Shown: positions 39,898-52,377, counted from the stretch's first letter. The stretch: DNA of 64,000 bases from Streptomyces sp. NBC_01498 (GCF_036327775.1 NZ_CP109598.1:6212001-6276000); one strand, 5' to 3'. The notes: generated from the sequence alone by a model not told the origin. A program made the numbers and translations.

Positions 39898-40729
39898 AAC
39901 CACCGCGCACCGGGCCGCCGTTCTCGGCTCGCCCATCGCGCACTCGCTCTCCCCGGTGCTGCACCGGGCCGCGTACGCGGAACTGGGCCTCACCCACTGG
40001 TCGTACGACCGCTTCGAGGTCACGGAGACGGGACTCCCCGCGTTTCTGGCGGGTCTCGACCCGTCCTGGGCCGGACTCTCGCTGACCATGCCGCTGAAGC
40101 GGGCCGTCCTCCCGCTGCTGGACACGGTCAGCCCCACGGCGTCGTCGGTGGAGGCCGTCAACACGGTCGTCATCGACGGCGACGGCCGCCGTACCGGCGA
40201 CAACACCGACATCCCCGGCATACTCGCCGCACTGCGTGAACGCGGCGTCACCACCGTGGAGTCGGCCGCCGTCCTCGGCGCCGGGGCGACCGCGTCGTCC
40301 GCGCTCGCCGCGCTCTCCCGTATCTGTACGGGACCGGTCACCGCCTACGTACGCGGCCCGGCCCGCGCGGCCGAGATGCGCGAGTGGGGGACCCGGCTCG
40401 GTGTCGACGTCCGTATCGCCGACTGGTCGGAGGCGGCCGGCGCGCTCGGCGCGCCGCTGGTGATCGCGACCACCCCGGCCGGCGCCACCGACGCCCTGGC
40501 CCCGCACGTCCCCGACCGCCCCGGCACCCTCTTCGACGTGCTGTACGACCCCTGGCCCACCCCCCTGGCCACCGCCTGGTCCGTCCGGGGCGGCCCCGTC
40601 GTGGGCGGGCTCGACCTCCTCGTGCACCAGGCCGTCCTCCAGGTCGAGCTGATGACCGGCCGCGCCCCCGCGCCGCTCGCGGTGATGCGCGCGGCCGGCG
40701 AACACGCGCTCGGCACCCGCCGGGCCTGA
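39884..40729 (+). CDS. aroE: Shikimate dehydrogenase
   Basis: A 281-residue NADP-dependent enzyme that reduces 3-dehydroshikimate to shikimate. The substrate-binding 'GSPIAHSLSPVLHRAAY' lies near the N-terminus, the catalytic Lys is in 'LTMPLKRAVLP', and the Asp of 'GDNTDIPG' completes the site. The dinucleotide loop is the variant 'LGAGATASSALAAL'. It overlaps the end of mltG and is separated from aroC by about 160 nt; the rest of the shikimate genes follow as a tightly overlapping block. Confidence 0.95.
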   Translation: MPTTRTTAHRAAVLGSPIAHSLSPVLHRAAYAELGLTHWSYDRFEVTETGLPAFLAGLDPSWAGLSLTMPLKRAVLPLLDTVSPTASSVEAVNTVVIDGDGRRTGDNTDIPGILAALRERGVTTVESAAVLGAGATASSALAALSRICTGPVTAYVRGPARAAEMREWGTRLGVDVRIADWSEAAGALGAPLVIATTPAGATDALAPHVPDRPGTLFDVLYDPWPTPLATAWSVRGGPVVGGLDLLVHQAVLQVELMTGRAPAPLAVMRAAGEHALGTRRA

Positions 40730-40891
40730 CGCCCCACCCGGCCGCCCGTGACGGTGCCGCCCCGCCGCCCGCCCGTATCCGCAGGCTGGACGGAGTCACG
40801 GGACGAGGGGCCGGGCGTGGCAGGATCGGGACCCCAGGATGCGTACCGCAGTCGTACCGTCGAATGTGTCGAGAATTACCGAGGAGCACCG

Positions 40892-44197
<3,306 letters not shown>

Positions 44198-44755
44198 CGG
44201 CGTCCACCCGCGAGTTGGGATGTGCGGCGGTGGGTGCGTGCGCCCGCCGGGCGGGTGCCGGGTGCGCGTGGCCGACTCCGGCAGCGTCGCGCGTGCGCGG
44301 GCCTGGCGTCGCGGGCCGGATGTGCTGCCCAAGTAGCGGCGCCCGCCTGCGGGATGGGGTGCGCGGCGGTGGGTGCCCGGCCTGCCCGGCGGGGCACCGG
44401 GCTCGTGCCGGGTGCCCGTGGCCGACTTCGACAACGTGGTGAGTGCGCGGGCCGGGCGTGCTGCGCGAGTCGCGGTCCGCCCGCAGGGCGGTGGGTGCGT
44501 GCGCCCGCCGGGCGGGTGCCGGGTGCGCGTGGCCGACTCCGGCAGCGTCGCGCGTGCGCGGACGGGGCGCTGCCTGTCGGACGCGGGCCGGGCACCGGCC
44601 TTGCCCGGAAAGCCCGTTCGGGCTCCCGGGCACTCGGAGCGGGCTTCCGGCGTTCTCCACGAGACGGCCGGGAACGGTACCGTTCACGGGCATGTCGGCC
44701 GGGCGACCGGGCGGCGACGATTCAGTGTCGGACGTACGAGACGGAGTGGCACCGG
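44198..44755. repeat. Tandem repeat tract derived from the aroQ 3' end
   Basis: No gene is supported in this 558-bp gap. Three GC-rich units with hairpin-forming CGCCCGCCGGGCGGGTG cores begin at offsets of about 139 and 122 bp. Positions 44226-44300 and 44487-44561 are identical over 75 bp. The middle unit begins CTGCCCAAGTAGCGGCG, echoing the aroQ end CCGCCGAAGTAGCGGCG. The last 190 bp before the ATPase gene hold no recognisable repeat. Open frames crossing the tract are out of phase between units. Confidence 0.75.
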
Positions 44756-45775
44756 ATGCAGCACGCAGTGGGGGCTCCGCTGCCGCCTCCCGAGGGTTCG
44801 CGCGGCCCGCACGGACAGGCCACGGGCGGGTGGGCGCACGGCTCCCCGCCCCACGGGCCGCCACCGGGCGCCGCCGCCCCGTACCACGGTCCTCCCGCGC
44901 CCCACGGGCACCAGCCCGTACCGGGCGCGGTGCCGTACGGGGCCCGGCCCGCCCCCGGCGGCCACGGCGACCCTCAGGGGCCGCACGGGCAGCCCGGCCA
45001 CGGGCACGGCGCCCCGCCGCCCCCCGGAGCGGCGCACCCGCCGGGCGGCCTCCCGCCGACCGGACCCCCGCACCTGCCGCACGGCGCGCCGGGCGCGCCC
45101 GTGCCCCCGCAGGGACCCCCCGCGCCCCCGCCGCCGGACGTGACCGGCCATGTACGGCTCCCGCCGGGCGGCCCGGTGCCGCTGCCCGTACCGCATCCGG
45201 CCGAGGGCGGCACGGGCGCCGCCACCCTGGCCGTCCTGCTGATCGGCCCCGCCGGCGCGGGCAAGACCACCGTCGCCCGGCACTGGGCGGCCACCCGCCA
45301 GGTGCCGACCGCGCACATCAGCCTGGACGACGTACGGGAGTGGGTCTGCTCCGGCTTCGCCGACCCGCAGTCGGGGTGGAACGAGCACTCCGAGGCGCAG
45401 TACCGCCTGGCCCGCCGCACCTGCGGGTTCGCCGCCCGCAACTTCCTCGCCAACGGCATCTCCTGCATCCTCGACGACGCGGTCTTCCCGGACCGCCCGG
45501 TCGTCGGCCTCGGCGGCTGGAAGCGCCACGTCGGCCCCGGTCTGCTGCCGGTGGTGCTGCTGCCCGGACTGGAGATCGTCCTGGAGCGCAACGCGGAACG
45601 CAGCGGCAACCGCAGGCTCTCCGACGAGGAGGTCGCGGGCATCCACGGCCGGATGGCGGGCTGGTACGGCTCCGGGCTGCCGATCATCGACAACTCCAAG
45701 TACGACGTCGAGACGACCGCCCGGGTGCTGGACGACGTACTCGCCCGGTCGATCGCGAGCCCCCCGGCCTGGTGA
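44756..45775 (+). CDS. P-loop ATPase/kinase with Pro/Gly/His-rich N-terminus
   Basis: 339 residues. The first 150 or so are low complexity (Pro, Gly, His, Ala), probably disordered. The C-terminal 180 form a P-loop domain: Walker A GPAGAGKTT in 'VLLIGPAGAGKTTVARHW', then 'TAHISLDDVREWVCSGFADP', 'ISCILDDAVFPDRP' and 'LPGLEIVLERNAERSGNRRLS'. These resemble small AAA/zeta-toxin- or gluconate-kinase-like ATP-binding proteins. The substrate is unknown. ATG 44756 has GGAG about 10 nt upstream. It sits alone between the aro block and the M24 gene and is a conserved Streptomyces hypothetical gene. Confidence 0.8.
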   Translation: MQHAVGAPLPPPEGSRGPHGQATGGWAHGSPPHGPPPGAAAPYHGPPAPHGHQPVPGAVPYGARPAPGGHGDPQGPHGQPGHGHGAPPPPGAAHPPGGLPPTGPPHLPHGAPGAPVPPQGPPAPPPPDVTGHVRLPPGGPVPLPVPHPAEGGTGAATLAVLLIGPAGAGKTTVARHWAATRQVPTAHISLDDVREWVCSGFADPQSGWNEHSEAQYRLARRTCGFAARNFLANGISCILDDAVFPDRPVVGLGGWKRHVGPGLLPVVLLPGLEIVLERNAERSGNRRLSDEEVAGIHGRMAGWYGSGLPIIDNSKYDVETTARVLDDVLARSIASPPAW

Positions 45776-46043
45776 ACGCGGACGCGGGGCCGGTCGCCGG
45801 GATCGGGGCGGCGGGCCCGGGTGCCGGGCCGTGGCCGCCCCGGGGGCGTGGAGCGCCGGGTGCCGGTGCCGCAACCCGGGCGGGGCCGTGGGGCCGTGGC
45901 CGCCGGGCACCGTGGCGGGCGGTGAGCGCCGGATCGTGGGCGCCGGGTCCCGGACCGTGGCCCCGGCTGCCCGGATGCCGCGCCGCGCCCCGGTCGGACG
46001 CGTCGGCCGCGCCGAAGCGGGCCCGCCCTCATAGGCTCGATAC

Positions 46044-47156
46044 ATGTCAGAGGTGTATGCGGTCCGTCGCGGGCGGCTGCGCGACCGGTGCGCCGCCGCC
46101 GGCAGCGACGCCGCCCTGGTGTCGCTGCCCGCCAATGTCCGCTATCTCGCCGGCGGAGCCCCGGCGGGCGCCGTCCTGCTGGTCGGTTCCGACGACAGCC
46201 GGGACGTCCTGCTCTGCCCGCGCCGTCCCGCCGAGGACCCCGCCGCCGGCCGTCCCGACGACCTCCTGCGGCTGAGCGTCCTGCCCACCCCCGCCGGAGA
46301 CCCGGCCGTCGCCGCCGCCGACCTCGTGGACCCGGCCGGGCTGCGCTCGCTCGCCGTCGAGGAGCACCATCTGACCGTCGCCCGGCACCGCGCCATCCGC
46401 TCGGTGGCTCCCCGGCTGCACCTCACGGACCTCGGCTGCGCCGTCGAACAGCAGCGCGCGATCAAGGACGAGGAGGAGATCTCCCATCTGCGGATCGCCG
46501 CCGAGATCTCCGACCAGGCCCTGGGCGAACTGCTCGAATCGATCCTCGTCGGCCGCACCGAGCGGCATCTCGCACTGGAACTGGAGCGCCGCCTGATCGA
46601 CCACGGCGCCGACGGACCCGCCTTCCGCACCTCCGTCGCCACCGGTCCGCACGCGGGCCGCCCCGGCCACCGGCCGTCGGACCGCCGGGTCGAGGAGGGC
46701 GACTTCCTCTGCGTACGCCTCGGTGCCACCTATCGCGGTTACCGCTGCGCGATCGGCCGCACCTTCGTCATCGGGACGTCGCCCGCCGACTGGCAGATCG
46801 ATCTGTACGACCTGGTGTTCGCCGCACAACGGGCAGGTCGGGAGGCCCTGACACCCGGTACCCCGTACCGCGACGTGGACCGCGCGGCCCGCCGGCCGCT
46901 GGAGTCGGCGGGGTACGCCGAGGGCCTCGCGGCCCGTACGGGGCACGGTGTGGGGCTCGAAATCGACGAGCGCCCGCAGTTGGCACCCGCCGCCATGGGT
47001 AAACTGGACGCTTGTGTGCCGGTCACCGTCGAACCGGGGGTCCACCTTCCGGGCCGGGGCGGTGTCCGGATCGATGACACGCTCGTCGTCCGCCCCGAGG
47101 CGGACGGCGGACCCGAGCTACTCACCATCACGACCAAGGAACTGCTCGCGCTCTAG
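46044..47156 (+). CDS. M24 peptidase homologue with lost metal ligands
   Basis: A 370-residue protein with the N-terminal creatinase-like domain and the C-terminal M24 'pita-bread' domain. In active aminopeptidase P/prolidase members the ligands are Asp, Asp, His, Glu and Glu. Here the first Asp is Arg225 ('CVRLGA'), the second is Ala236 ('GYRCAIGRT'), and the final Glu is Asp344 ('GVRIDDT'). His301 ('TGHGVGLEI') and Glu330 ('VTVEPGVHL') are kept. Catalysis is therefore doubtful and a binding or regulatory role is possible. Position before efp matches mycobacterial pepQ. A 268-bp GC-rich gap precedes it. Confidence 0.85.
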   Translation: MSEVYAVRRGRLRDRCAAAGSDAALVSLPANVRYLAGGAPAGAVLLVGSDDSRDVLLCPRRPAEDPAAGRPDDLLRLSVLPTPAGDPAVAAADLVDPAGLRSLAVEEHHLTVARHRAIRSVAPRLHLTDLGCAVEQQRAIKDEEEISHLRIAAEISDQALGELLESILVGRTERHLALELERRLIDHGADGPAFRTSVATGPHAGRPGHRPSDRRVEEGDFLCVRLGATYRGYRCAIGRTFVIGTSPADWQIDLYDLVFAAQRAGREALTPGTPYRDVDRAARRPLESAGYAEGLAARTGHGVGLEIDERPQLAPAAMGKLDACVPVTVEPGVHLPGRGGVRIDDTLVVRPEADGGPELLTITTKELLAL

Positions 47157-47251
47157 TGCTCCGGCACCTCGCTCCGGCGAGTTCCCGCCGGTCACGCCGG
47201 TGGCGCGCACCCCTGGTCCCACCCAGCTTCAGTCCAGGAGATTCCGCAACC

Positions 47252-47818
47252 GTGGCTTCCACGAACGACCTCAAGAACGGCATGGTGCTCAAGCTCGACT
47301 CTGGCCAGCTCTGGTCCGTCGTCGAGTTCCAGCACGTCAAGCCCGGCAAGGGCCCGGCCTTTGTGCGCACCAAGCTGAAGAACGTGCTCTCCGGCAAGGT
47401 CGTCGACAAGACCTTCAACGCCGGCGTGAAGGTCGAGACGGCCAGCGTCGACCGCCGCGACATGCAGTTCTCGTACATGGACGGCGAGTACTTCGTCTTC
47501 ATGGACATGGGCACCTACGACCAGATCCACGTCAGCAGGGAGGTCGTCGGCGACGCCGCGAACTTCCTCCTGGAGGGGTTCGAGGCCACGGTGGCGATGT
47601 ACGAGGGCAACGCGCTGTACGTCGAGCTGTCCGCCGCCGTCGAGCTGGTCATCGAGCACACCGACCCCGGTGTGCAGGGCGACCGTTCCACCGGTGGCAC
47701 CAAGCCCGCCAAGCTGGAGACCGGTTACGAGATCGGTGTCCCGCTCTTCATCACGACCGGCGAGAAGATCAAGGTCGACACGCGCAGCGGTGAGTACCTC
47801 GGCCGGGTGAACAGCTAA
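47252..47818 (+). CDS. efp: Elongation factor P
   Basis: A 188-residue factor that relieves ribosomes stalled on polyproline. The three beta-barrel domains match the family, including the C-terminal '[27 protein letters not shown]'. The tip loop carries Lys in '[14 protein letters not shown]', the actinobacterial PGKGP type that is thought to act without Lys modification. Consistently, I see no epmA/epmB-like modification gene nearby. GTG start, with AGGAG 11 nt upstream. nusB begins 2 nt after the stop. Confidence 0.96.
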   Translation: MASTNDLKNGMVLKLDSGQLWSVVEFQHVKPGKGPAFVRTKLKNVLSGKVVDKTFNAGVKVETASVDRRDMQFSYMDGEYFVFMDMGTYDQIHVSREVVGDAANFLLEGFEATVAMYEGNALYVELSAAVELVIEHTDPGVQGDRSTGGTKPAKLETGYEIGVPLFITTGEKIKVDTRSGEYLGRVNS

Positions 47819-47820
47819 CC

Positions 47821-48261
47821 GTGGCTGCTCGCAACAAGGCCCGCAAGCGCGCCTTCCAGATCCTGTTCGAGGCCGACCAGCGCGGGGCGCCCGTGCAGAC
47901 GGTCCTCGCGGACTGGCTGCGGCACGCCCGGACCGACGACCGCCAGCCGCCGGTCAGCGAGTACACGATGGAACTCGTCGAGGGATACGCGGGGTACGCC
48001 GAGCGCATCGACGAACTCATCTCCACCTACTCGGTGGGCTGGACGCTCGACCGGATGCCGGTCGTCGACCGGAACATCGTGCGCCTCGCCACGTACGAAC
48101 TGGTCTGGGTGGACGGAACGCCCGACGCCGTGGTGATCGACGAGGCCGTCCAACTCGCCAAGGAGTTCTCCACCGACGACTCGCCGTCGTTCGTGAACGG
48201 GCTGCTGGGCCGGTTCAAGGACCTCAAGCCGAGCCTGCTCCGCGTCGACCGGCAGGAGTGA
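47821..48261 (+). CDS. nusB: Transcription antitermination factor NusB
   Basis: A 146-residue all-helical protein that with NusE/S10 binds boxA RNA to support rRNA transcription. It starts 'ARNKARKRAFQILFEADQRG', the usual RNA-binding arginine-rich N-terminus, and contains 'RMPVVDRNIVRLATYEL' and 'INEAVQLAKEF'-type blocks ('VVIDEAVQLAKEFSTDDS'). It is 2 nt after efp, so the pair form an operon. A strong 20-bp hairpin follows. Confidence 0.95.
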   Translation: MAARNKARKRAFQILFEADQRGAPVQTVLADWLRHARTDDRQPPVSEYTMELVEGYAGYAERIDELISTYSVGWTLDRMPVVDRNIVRLATYELVWVDGTPDAVVIDEAVQLAKEFSTDDSPSFVNGLLGRFKDLKPSLLRVDRQE

Positions 48262-48609
48262 CCGGAAGCGTTTCCCCGAGCGGGAAGCCTTCCCCGGGCG
48301 GCAACCGTCCCCTCGGGCGCCGTACGGGCCGCGACCACGGCCCGTACGGCGCCCGAGGAACGACCCGGCGCGCGGCCCCGGCCCCTCCCGACGGCGGACG
48401 GCCCCCTGCGGCGGATCCCCGCGGCGACGACGGATCCCGGCGGCGCACAACCCCGCCGGTGACGGATCCTCGGCTGCGGATGCCCGCGACTGCGACGGAT
48501 CCCGGCGGCGCACGACCCCCTCCGGCGAAGGATCCTCGGCGACGGAAGATGAACATTCCTCCGCTTCGAGTCTGGTGCCCCTCCGGGCCCGTGCCATAAG
48601 TTGCCGCGC
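48262..48609. repeat. Intergenic region with degenerate 65-bp repeats
   Basis: A 348-bp gap without a gene. It begins with the nusB terminator. Two degenerate units 65 bp apart (CGGATCCCGGCGGCGCAC at 48431 and 48496) each end near GGATCCTCGG. An older unit may precede them near 48410. The remaining sequence up to the transporter start shows only a possible -10 (TAAGTT, 48597). Confidence 0.55.
48311..48358 (+). terminator. nusB terminator, 20-bp perfect hairpin
   Basis: A perfect 20-bp inverted repeat (48311-48330 with 48339-48358) encloses loop GCGACCAC, starting 50 nt after the nusB stop. It has no T-tract. It isolates efp-nusB from the transporter gene. Confidence 0.85.
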
Positions 48610-48612
48610 ATG
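48597..48612 (+). promoter_or_regulatory. Possible -10 element of leaderless transporter mRNA
   Basis: TAAGTT (48597-48602) lies 7 nt before ATG 48610, and no Shine-Dalgarno sequence precedes the ATG. The geometry fits a leaderless transcript. The -35 is weak. Confidence 0.3.
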
Positions 48613-50070
48613 GACCAACCGCGCCCGGAAAAGCTCGCGTTGGGAAGCGCGGGGCTGGGAGCCCGGACCCGGATCGGCTACGGACTGGGGTCGTTCGCCA
48701 CCGGCACCTTCGGCACCGTGCCCGGCCTCATGCTGCTCTTCTATCTGACCGACATCCTCGGGGTGGCCGCCGGGATCGCCGGGCTGCTGGTCTTCCTGCC
48801 CAAGGCGTGGGACGTCCTGCTCAACCCGTGGATCGGCAGCCTCTCCGACCGTACGCGCCACCGCTGGGGACCCCGGCGGCCCTGGATGCTCGCCGGCGCG
48901 CTCACCATGCCGGTCTGCTTCGCCGCGATGTTCGCCGCGCCCGCCCTGGAACGCGGCTGGGCCGCCGCGTACGTGGCCGTGCTCTTCCTGCTCACCGCGA
49001 CCGGCTACGCCTGCTTCCAGGTGCCGTACGTCGCGCTGCCCGCCGAACTCACCGCCGACCCCGACGAACGCGCCCGCGTCATGTCCTGGCGGGTCGCCTT
49101 CCTCGGCGCGGCGATCCTGCTGTCCGGGGCCGTCGCGCCGCTCCTCGCGGGCTCCACCGCCGACAGCCCCGGCACCCCGGGCGGCTACCGGCTCATGGGC
49201 GTCGTCGTCGGCGCACTGCTCTGCGCCGGAATGCTCGCCGCGTTCGCGGCCACCGCGCACGCCCCCGACGTGCTGCGCACCACCACGGGCGCGCCCGGCG
49301 GCCTGCTCGCCCAACTCCGCGCCGCCCGCTCCAACGAGCCGTTCCTGTGGCTGCTCGCGGCCTTCGTCGTCCAGGCGGCGGCGACGGGCCTGATGCTCGC
49401 GGGCGCGCAGTACTTCGCCACGTACATCCTCGGCCGGCCCTCCGCCACCACGGTCCTCTTCGCGTGCCTGATCATGCCGTCGCTGCTCGCGATGCCGCTG
49501 TGGCTGAGGGCCGGCCGGCGCCTCGGCAAACGGGCCGCCGCCGTCGCCGCGTCCTGCTGCTTCCTCGCCGGAGCCGTACTCGCCGCGCTGGCAAGGGAGT
49601 TGCCCGAGGAGGCGGTGTACGGGGCGGTGGCACTGGCCGGTATGGGCTACGCCGGTATGCAGATGCTGCCCATGGCCATGCTGGGGGACACCGTCGCCGC
49701 CGACGCGTACACCGGGGGCCGCCGCCGGGCCGGACTCTTCACCGGGCTCTGGACGGCGGGGGAGACGCTCGGACTCGCCGTCGGGCCTGGGCTGTTCGGG
49801 CTCGTGCTGTCGCTCGGCGGCTTCGTCCCGTCGGACGCCACGCACCGCGCCGAGCAGCCCGGTTCCGCGCTCACGGCCGTCGTCGTCGGATTCGGCGCGC
49901 TGCCCGCGCTCATGCTGCTCCTCAGCCTGCCGCTGCTCGCCCGCTACCGGCTGCCCGAGGCCCAACTGGTGCGGCTGCGCGAGGAGTCGGCGGCACGCGA
50001 GGCCGCCCGGGACGGGGACGTGGACGCAGGCCGGACCGACACATCCGCACCGACCCTGGAGCAGCCGTGA
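48610..50070 (+). CDS. MFS transporter, GPH (glycoside-pentoside-hexuronide)-like
   Basis: A 486-residue protein with about 12 predicted helices. The N-terminal 'RIGYGLGSFATGTFGTVPGLMLLFYLTDILG' and the loop 'WDVLLNPWIGSLSDRTRHRWGPRRPW' are characteristic of MFS_2/GPH symporters, which import sugars or related solutes with cations. The solute is unknown. Start ATG 48610 is used; TTG 48601 is also in frame. Its stop overlaps the PLP-enzyme start (GTGA), so the two are a coupled pair. Streptomyces coelicolor, as I recall, has nusB next to bldD without these genes, which suggests an insertion. Confidence 0.85.
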   Translation: MDQPRPEKLALGSAGLGARTRIGYGLGSFATGTFGTVPGLMLLFYLTDILGVAAGIAGLLVFLPKAWDVLLNPWIGSLSDRTRHRWGPRRPWMLAGALTMPVCFAAMFAAPALERGWAAAYVAVLFLLTATGYACFQVPYVALPAELTADPDERARVMSWRVAFLGAAILLSGAVAPLLAGSTADSPGTPGGYRLMGVVVGALLCAGMLAAFAATAHAPDVLRTTTGAPGGLLAQLRAARSNEPFLWLLAAFVVQAAATGLMLAGAQYFATYILGRPSATTVLFACLIMPSLLAMPLWLRAGRRLGKRAAAVAASCCFLAGAVLAALARELPEEAVYGAVALAGMGYAGMQMLPMAMLGDTVAADAYTGGRRRAGLFTGLWTAGETLGLAVGPGLFGLVLSLGGFVPSDATHRAEQPGSALTAVVVGFGALPALMLLLSLPLLARYRLPEAQLVRLREESAAREAARDGDVDAGRTDTSAPTLEQP

Positions 50071-51596
50071 GCGGTACGCAGCAGCCCGAGCCCACCGGCA
50101 CGCGGGCCACCGGGCCCCAAGGCCGTTCCGCGCGGGCCCTGTTGGCGCGGCTCGACGCCCTGCGCGCCGGTGATCTGCCGGTACGGGGCGGCCGGACCAT
50201 GGCGTACGTGTACGACTCCGGACTCGACGGCGTCGAGGAACTCGCCAACGAGGCCGCCGCCCGCTTCGCCGGGGTCAACGGACTCGACATGACCGCCTTC
50301 CCCAGCGTCGTGGCCCTGGAGAACGCCGTCGTGGCGCGCGCCGCCCGCCTGCTCGGCGGCGACGGGCACACGGCCGGCACGTTCACCAGCGGCGGTACGG
50401 AGAGCTGTCTGCTGGCCGTTCTCACGGCGCGCGAGCACGCCCGGCACACGCGGGGGGTGCGCGACCCGGAACTCGTCCTGGCGGACACCGCGCACCCGGC
50501 CTTCCACAAGGCGGCGGCACTCTTCGGTCTGCGGACCGTGGTCGTGCCCGCCGACCCCGACACGTACCGGGCGCCCGCCGGGGCCATGGCCGCCGCCCTG
50601 ACCGGCGACACGGCGCTGGTGGTCGTCTCCGCGCCCTCGTACGCGCACGGCGTCATCGACCCGGTGGCCGACGTCGCGGCGGCGGCGGTCCGGCGCGGGG
50701 TGCTCTGTCATGTGGACGCCTGCATCGGCGGCTGGTATCTCGGTCATCTCCGACTGGGCCGTTCGAGTGACGCGTGGCCCGAGGCGCCCCCCGTTCCCCC
50801 CGTACCTCCGTTCGATCTGTCGGTGCCGGGAGTGACATCGCTCTCGGTCGACCTGCACAAGTACGCCTACACGGCCAAGGGCGCGTCCCTGCTGCTGGCG
50901 CGGGACGCCGAGCTGCGCCGGTACGGCTGGTTCTCCCACGCCTCCTGGCCCGGTTATCCGGTGGTGAACGCCACACTCCAGGGGACCAAGTCCGCGGGGC
51001 CGCTGGCCGCCGCCTGGGCGGTCCTGGAGCACATCGGCACCGACGGCTACGCGGAACTCGCCACACGCGTCCACCGGGCGACCAGGGCCCTCTCCGAGGG
51101 CGTCGACCGGGTCGACGGGGTCCGGGCGGCGGCCCGCCCCGAGGCGTCGCTCCTCGCGCTGGCCTCCGACGACCCCCGCGTCGACGTCCTCGTGGTCGCC
51201 GACGAGATGCGGGCCGAGGGGTGGTACCTCCAGCCGCAGCCCGCGTACGGCGGCTCGCCCGCCACGCTGCACCTGACGGTGACGGCGGCGGTGGCCGACG
51301 GGACGACCGTACGGCTGCTGCTCGGCGCCCTGGAACGGGCCGTGGACGCCGCCCGCCGCCTCGGACCCGCCCACGTGGACCCGGCCCTGGCCGAGGCGGC
51401 GGCGCTGCTCGACCCGGACCTGCTGGGGCCCGAGGAGGTCGCCCTGGCCCTCGGCCTCGCGGGCATCGGCCCCGACGGCCACCTGCCGCCCCGCATGGCC
51501 CCGGTCCTCGCGGTGCTCCAGTCCCTGCCGCCCCGCCTGACCGAACGCCTGCTCCCCGAGGTCATCGGCCGCCTGTACGACACGGGCGGGGCGTGA
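50067..51596 (+). CDS. PLP-dependent decarboxylase/lyase (group II-like)
   Basis: A 509-residue fold-type I PLP enzyme. The cofactor lysine is in 'SLSVDLHKYAYTAKGASLLL', preceded by 'HVDACIGGWYLGHL' (cofactor Asp) and 'GTFTSGGTESCLLAVL' (phosphate-binding loop). This combination, and 'SGLDGVEELANEAAARFAGVNG' at the start, is closest to the sphingosine-1-phosphate lyase/glutamate-tyrosine decarboxylase group. The C-terminal 100 residues are helical and Leu/Pro-rich. Substrate cannot be read from the sequence. It is coupled to the transporter and convergent with bldD; together they may import and process one compound. Confidence 0.85.
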   Translation: MSGTQQPEPTGTRATGPQGRSARALLARLDALRAGDLPVRGGRTMAYVYDSGLDGVEELANEAAARFAGVNGLDMTAFPSVVALENAVVARAARLLGGDGHTAGTFTSGGTESCLLAVLTAREHARHTRGVRDPELVLADTAHPAFHKAAALFGLRTVVVPADPDTYRAPAGAMAAALTGDTALVVVSAPSYAHGVIDPVADVAAAAVRRGVLCHVDACIGGWYLGHLRLGRSSDAWPEAPPVPPVPPFDLSVPGVTSLSVDLHKYAYTAKGASLLLARDAELRRYGWFSHASWPGYPVVNATLQGTKSAGPLAAAWAVLEHIGTDGYAELATRVHRATRALSEGVDRVDGVRAAARPEASLLALASDDPRVDVLVVADEMRAEGWYLQPQPAYGGSPATLHLTVTAAVADGTTVRLLLGALERAVDAARRLGPAHVDPALAEAAALLDPDLLGPEEVALALGLAGIGPDGHLPPRMAPVLAVLQSLPPRLTERLLPEVIGRLYDTGGA

Positions 51597-51830
51597 GACG
51601 GGGCGCCGGCCCCGGAGGACGGCGTCGCGGCCTCGGCGGCCCTGGGCGGCCCCGGTGTGCGGCCGAGGGTGCCGGAGGGGCTCCTGGGCCCGGAGAGGGG
51701 CGGGTGCGCCGGCGCCCGTCGCGGCCCGCACCCGTGCCGCCCACCCGCCCGGACGCGCCGGAGGGGCGGCCCGTCGTACGCGGACCGCCCCACCGGGATG
51801 TGACGTTTCTGCTGTTCTGCGCCCCGCGAG

Positions 51831-52331
51831 TCAGTTCTCGTCGTGGGCCACGGCGCGGCGCGCGTCCGCGTCCAGCACACCCCAGCTGATCAGCTGTTCG
51901 GTGAGGACCGACGGCGACTGGTCGTAGATCACCGCGAGCGTGCGCAGGTCGTCCTGGCGGATCGACAGCACCTTCCCGTTGTAGTCCCCGCGCTGGGACT
52001 GGATCGTCGCCGCGTAACGCTGGAGCGGGCCCGCCTTCTCCTGCGGGACGTGGGCGAGGCGCTCCAGGTCGAGAACGAGCTTCGGCGGCGGCTCGGCGGC
52101 CCCGCCCGGCGTCGTGCCCGGCAGCAGTTCCTGCACCGGCACACCGTAGAAATCGGCCAGCTCGGCGAGGCGCTGCACGGTGACCGCGCGGTCACCGCGC
52201 TCGTACGACCCCACCACCACGGCCTTCCAACGACCCTGGGACTTCTCCTCCACGCCGTGGAGGGAGAGGCCCTGCTGGGTGCGGATGGCGCGGAGCTTGG
52301 CCCCGAGCTGCTTTGCGTATTCGCTGGACAT
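51831..52331 (-). CDS. bldD: Developmental master regulator BldD
   Basis: A 166-residue c-di-GMP-responsive repressor that keeps Streptomyces in vegetative growth by silencing sporulation genes. The N-terminal helix-turn-helix (about 8-70, 'LGAKLRAIRTQQGLSLHGVEEKSQGRWK') binds DNA. The C-terminal domain has both halves of the c-di-GMP signature: RGD at 114-116 and RQDD at 125-128. All binding residues are intact, so dimerisation by c-di-GMP is expected. GGGGAG precedes ATG. An operator-like palindrome lies about 47 nt upstream, consistent with known autoregulation. Confidence 0.97.
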   Translation of the reverse strand: MSSEYAKQLGAKLRAIRTQQGLSLHGVEEKSQGRWKAVVVGSYERGDRAVTVQRLAELADFYGVPVQELLPGTTPGGAAEPPPKLVLDLERLAHVPQEKAGPLQRYAATIQSQRGDYNGKVLSIRQDDLRTLAVIYDQSPSVLTEQLISWGVLDADARRAVAHDEN

Positions 52332-52377
52332 ATGGCTCCCCGGACGCTGGGACTATCTGCGGCTCCGCCGCGTGGCT

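Noticed and set aside
44222..44755. N-terminal extension of the P-loop ATPase through the aroQ-derived repeats
   Set aside because: The added 178 residues are low-complexity readings of tandem repeats without a ribosome-binding site; ATG 44756 gives a plausible start.
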